From assembly GCA_964514665.1 (NCBI GenBank), contig CAZESH010000196.1, positions 1 to 8,279 of the forward strand: a DNA stretch of 8,279 nucleotides. Direction: 5' to 3'. The stretch is from CAZESH01 sp964514665. GTDB lineage: Bacteria; Bacillota; Bacilli; Paenibacillales; KCTC-25726. The notes beneath the pieces were generated by a model. That model had not been told where the DNA came from, made no database searches, and saw nothing but the letters and a program-made list of their open reading frames with translations. Shown here piece after piece: positions 6,565 to 8,279 of this stretch (position 1 is the first letter of the stretch; the number at the start of each line of letters is the position of its first letter). The position numbers were made by a program, and so were the translations under genes.

Positions 6565-7757
6565 TTGACATCTCCCTTTTCGAACCGATCCGGGCTTTGT
6601 TCGCGATTATCCTCCAGCGCAAGCGGAAGACTTACCTCGACCTTTAATCCGCCGAGCTCGCTCATGGACAATTTCAACCCGTATTCTTTTCCGTAAATGA
6701 TGCCGACCCGATAATTCAGATTGGCCAAACCAATACCGGAATGCATGATCGTCTCCTTCTCCGCGTCATGGTGAAACTCGAGAACCTTAAGCATTTGCGC
6801 TTTCATCATCCCGATGCCGTTGTCCTCTACGACAAAATGGATCAGCTGGTCCTTGCGGAAAATGCGGATGCGGATCAGCCACGGGCCTTTCACCGGCTCC
6901 AAGCCATGCGTGATCGCATTCTCGACAATCGGCTGCAGCAGCAGCTTCATCATCTTTAACTCGAGTGCATCATCATCCACTTCCACTTCCGTTTGCAGTT
7001 TATCCCCGTAACGGAGCTTGGAGATCTCGATGAAGCGCTGGAGCTGCTTGACATCTTCGGAAACGGTGACCATCTCCGATCCCGGCTGGATGCTGTAGCG
7101 CATCAGATCGCTCAGTGTCAACACCATTTGCGCTTCTTTGGCGCGGTCATCGTTAATCAGCGACCAATAAATCGTATTCAGCGAATTATAAAGAAAATGC
7201 GGTCTGATCTGCGCTTTAAGCGCCACAAGCTGAGCCTGACGCTCACTGATTTGCTTGTCCGACAAATCCTTGATCGTCTGATTCAAATGCTCAACCATTT
7301 GATTGAAGCTTTCATGCAATATGGCGACTTCCTTATTGCTCGTTTTGCCTTGATAGGGCATAAGCACGCCTTTGTTTAATCGGCTTAAGCGTTTGGCCAG
7401 GAGCCTGATCGGACGGGAAATGGTCCAGGATAAAAAGGTGGAGAACAGCAGTGCCGCGAATATGCCGAAAATGACAATAATCATCGTGCTGTTGCCCATT
7501 TTGTCCAGCTCGCTGAAAGCTTCTTTGGCTCCGATATAAGCAATGACCGTCCAACCGCTGTAGGTTGAGCCCGATTGCACAATGTAGGTCGGCTGATTAT
7601 CGATTGTCCATTCGAACATCCTGCCGGTATTGTTTTTCAACTCGGTCAAAAACGATTCAGTCAATTTTTTTCCGGATTCTTTGCCGTTTGTGGAAAACAC
7701 GATTTGGCCGAACTGGTCGATCACCTGCACCTTGCCGGAACGCCCCAAATCGAGGAA
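6561..7757 (-). pseudogene. 5'-truncated sensor histidine kinase, YesM-like
   Basis: About 397 codons of a membrane histidine kinase remain; full YesM-type kinases usually run near 580-600 aa, so the first membrane helix and most of the extracellular sensor domain are missing. The retained part starts within the sensor domain around LDLGRSGKVQVID, then shows a membrane helix (MGNSTMIIVIFGIFAALLF), a HAMP region (SRPIRLLAKRL...), and the His_kinase block with phospho-acceptor His in QIRPHFLYNSLN. The ATPase domain has an N box (QPIVENAITHG), G1 (VEDNGIGM) and G2 (HSGIGLANLNYRV). The catalytic half looks intact. The open frame continues upstream to an ATG at 7907, but those codons are antisense to a PfkB-kinase fragment and are not kinase sequence. 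It ends by overlapping the sensor lipoprotein gene by four bases. Whether the gene is truly broken or only cut by an assembly join is open. Confidence 0.85.
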
Positions 7758-7964
7758 CGCAACCCCATCGGGGCCGGGGATGCGCTGGTGGCGGGTTTGG
7801 TGTTGGCCTTGAGCAATGTCCTCTCGCTTCTGGAGAGCCTGACCTGGGGCATTGCCAGTGGAGCCGCCGCCGCCAGCCTGAGCGGCACCGCGGTAGGCTC
7901 CCGCCAAATGGTGCAGGAATTGAAGAGCGGGGTATCTATCAGGCCGTTTGCTAAAGTAGTATAA
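7752..7964 (+). pseudogene. C-terminal fragment of a PfkB-family sugar kinase (1-phosphofructokinase/LacC-like)
   Basis: Roughly the last 70 codons of a PfkB-family kinase are present on the plus strand. They include the signature NPIGAGDA, whose Asp is the catalytic base in this family, followed by LVAGLVLAL and then SGAAAASLSGTAVGSR, which corresponds to the ATP-binding end of the fold. NPIGAGD together with GTAV favours the 1-phosphofructokinase/tagatose-6-phosphate kinase subgroup over ribokinase. The stop is TAA at 7962-7964. Full proteins are about 310 aa, so about 240 N-terminal residues are missing; upstream the same frame runs antisense into the histidine kinase. GC content is visibly higher than in the kinase gene. 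It cannot be functional as it stands. Confidence 0.75.
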
Positions 7965-8279
7965 TGCAGCCTCTCTGACGAGCCTGCATCAGGCATTCGT
8001 CATACACTGATTTTTAGTCCAACGGGCGATCTCTGGTGAGCGCGGTGCGTGCCATCATGCCGCCCATCCCCGGCAGTTCGTATATGTCCTTGTCAAGTGG
8101 TTTCTACCTGCTATAGACTTAGGTTAGAGCGGTGTGCATCGGCGCGACCACCGGCTTCCCAACGCGCGGCCCAGCGTGCGATCACCAACCCGGCAGCCGC
8201 CGCTCTGTGGTCAATTGAACTGGTAGACCGACGCGAAGGACTCTCCAATGAACCGCCCGATTGGCATTCACCTCTCCTA
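7965..8279. other. GC-rich right-end segment without a recognisable gene
   Basis: After the PfkB-fragment stop no coding frame with a start, ribosome binding site and plausible protein is seen on either strand. A plus-strand frame is open from about 8114 to the window end but has no start codon and a low-complexity Ala/Arg/Pro-rich translation. AGAGCGG (8126-8132) can pair with CCGCTCT (8200-8206) around a GC-rich interior, so the stretch could fold. It could be the non-coding flank of an insertion element or another contig's end; nothing in the sequence decides this. Confidence 0.35.
7976..8002 (+). terminator. Imperfect hairpin after the PfkB-kinase fragment, possible terminator
   Basis: TGACGA plus GCCTG (7976-7986) pairs with CAGGC and TCGTCA (7990-7994, 7997-8002), with a two-base AT bulge and a CAT triloop, giving an 11-bp stem. 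It begins 12 bases after the TAA of the kinase fragment. A TTTTT run comes only eight bases later (8011-8015), further than ideal for an intrinsic terminator, so the role is likely but not certain. Confidence 0.5.

Noticed and set aside
7755..7907. Upstream extension of the kinase reading frame to an ATG at 7907
   Set aside because: These codons are antisense to the PfkB-kinase fragment and give a Gly/Gln-rich translation without membrane helix or sensor domain, so they are not kinase sequence.
1..8279. CRISPR array, tRNA or rRNA genes
   Set aside because: No regularly spaced direct repeats of CRISPR type and no tRNA- or rRNA-like segment were seen on reading both strands.

Overview
The window looks like chromosomal DNA from a Gram-positive, low-to-medium-GC Firmicute, most likely of the Paenibacillus/Cohnella type. 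This rests on a YesM/YesN-type two-component pair next to a CUT1 sugar ABC transporter without its own ATPase, lipoprotein signal peptides, strong AGGAGG-type ribosome binding sites and a good CcpA cre site. The assignment is by pattern recognition only; no database search was possible.

Layout. All intact genes lie on the minus strand and read right to left. (1) Positions 6561 to about 7757 hold a 5'-truncated YesM-like sensor histidine kinase. Its stop overlaps the start of a solute-binding lipoprotein (5251-6564), which is followed by a YesN-like AraC-type response regulator (4051-5229). These three form one regulatory unit. (2) Positions 3378-4050 carry no gene but are rich in structure: a hairpin after the regulator, a long imperfect palindrome of about 420 bp (3505-3926) that resembles a fold-back or MITE-like element, and a compact control region with a cre site and repeated GTAAG motifs. 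(3) Positions 136-3377 hold the transporter operon: a solute-binding lipoprotein (2058-3377), a MalF-like permease (978-1931) and a MalG-like permease (136-966). A 9-bp intercistronic hairpin separates the binding protein from the permeases.

How it works together (inference). The binding protein inside the regulatory unit is a clear paralogue of the transporter's binding protein, about half identical by eye over most of its length. The best reading is a three-component sensor: an extracellular sugar-binding lipoprotein presents ligand to the membrane kinase, which phosphorylates the AraC-type regulator, which in turn activates the adjacent transporter operon. CcpA probably adds glucose repression. 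The ATPase would be a shared MsmX-type protein encoded elsewhere. The sugar is not identifiable, and no glycoside hydrolase is in the window.

Right end. Near 7745-7760 the kinase gene stops abruptly and runs into the last ~70 codons of a PfkB-family sugar kinase on the opposite strand, with visibly higher GC. After its stop come an imperfect hairpin and ~260 bp of GC-rich DNA without a recognisable gene. This is either a genuine rearrangement breakpoint or a chimeric assembly join.
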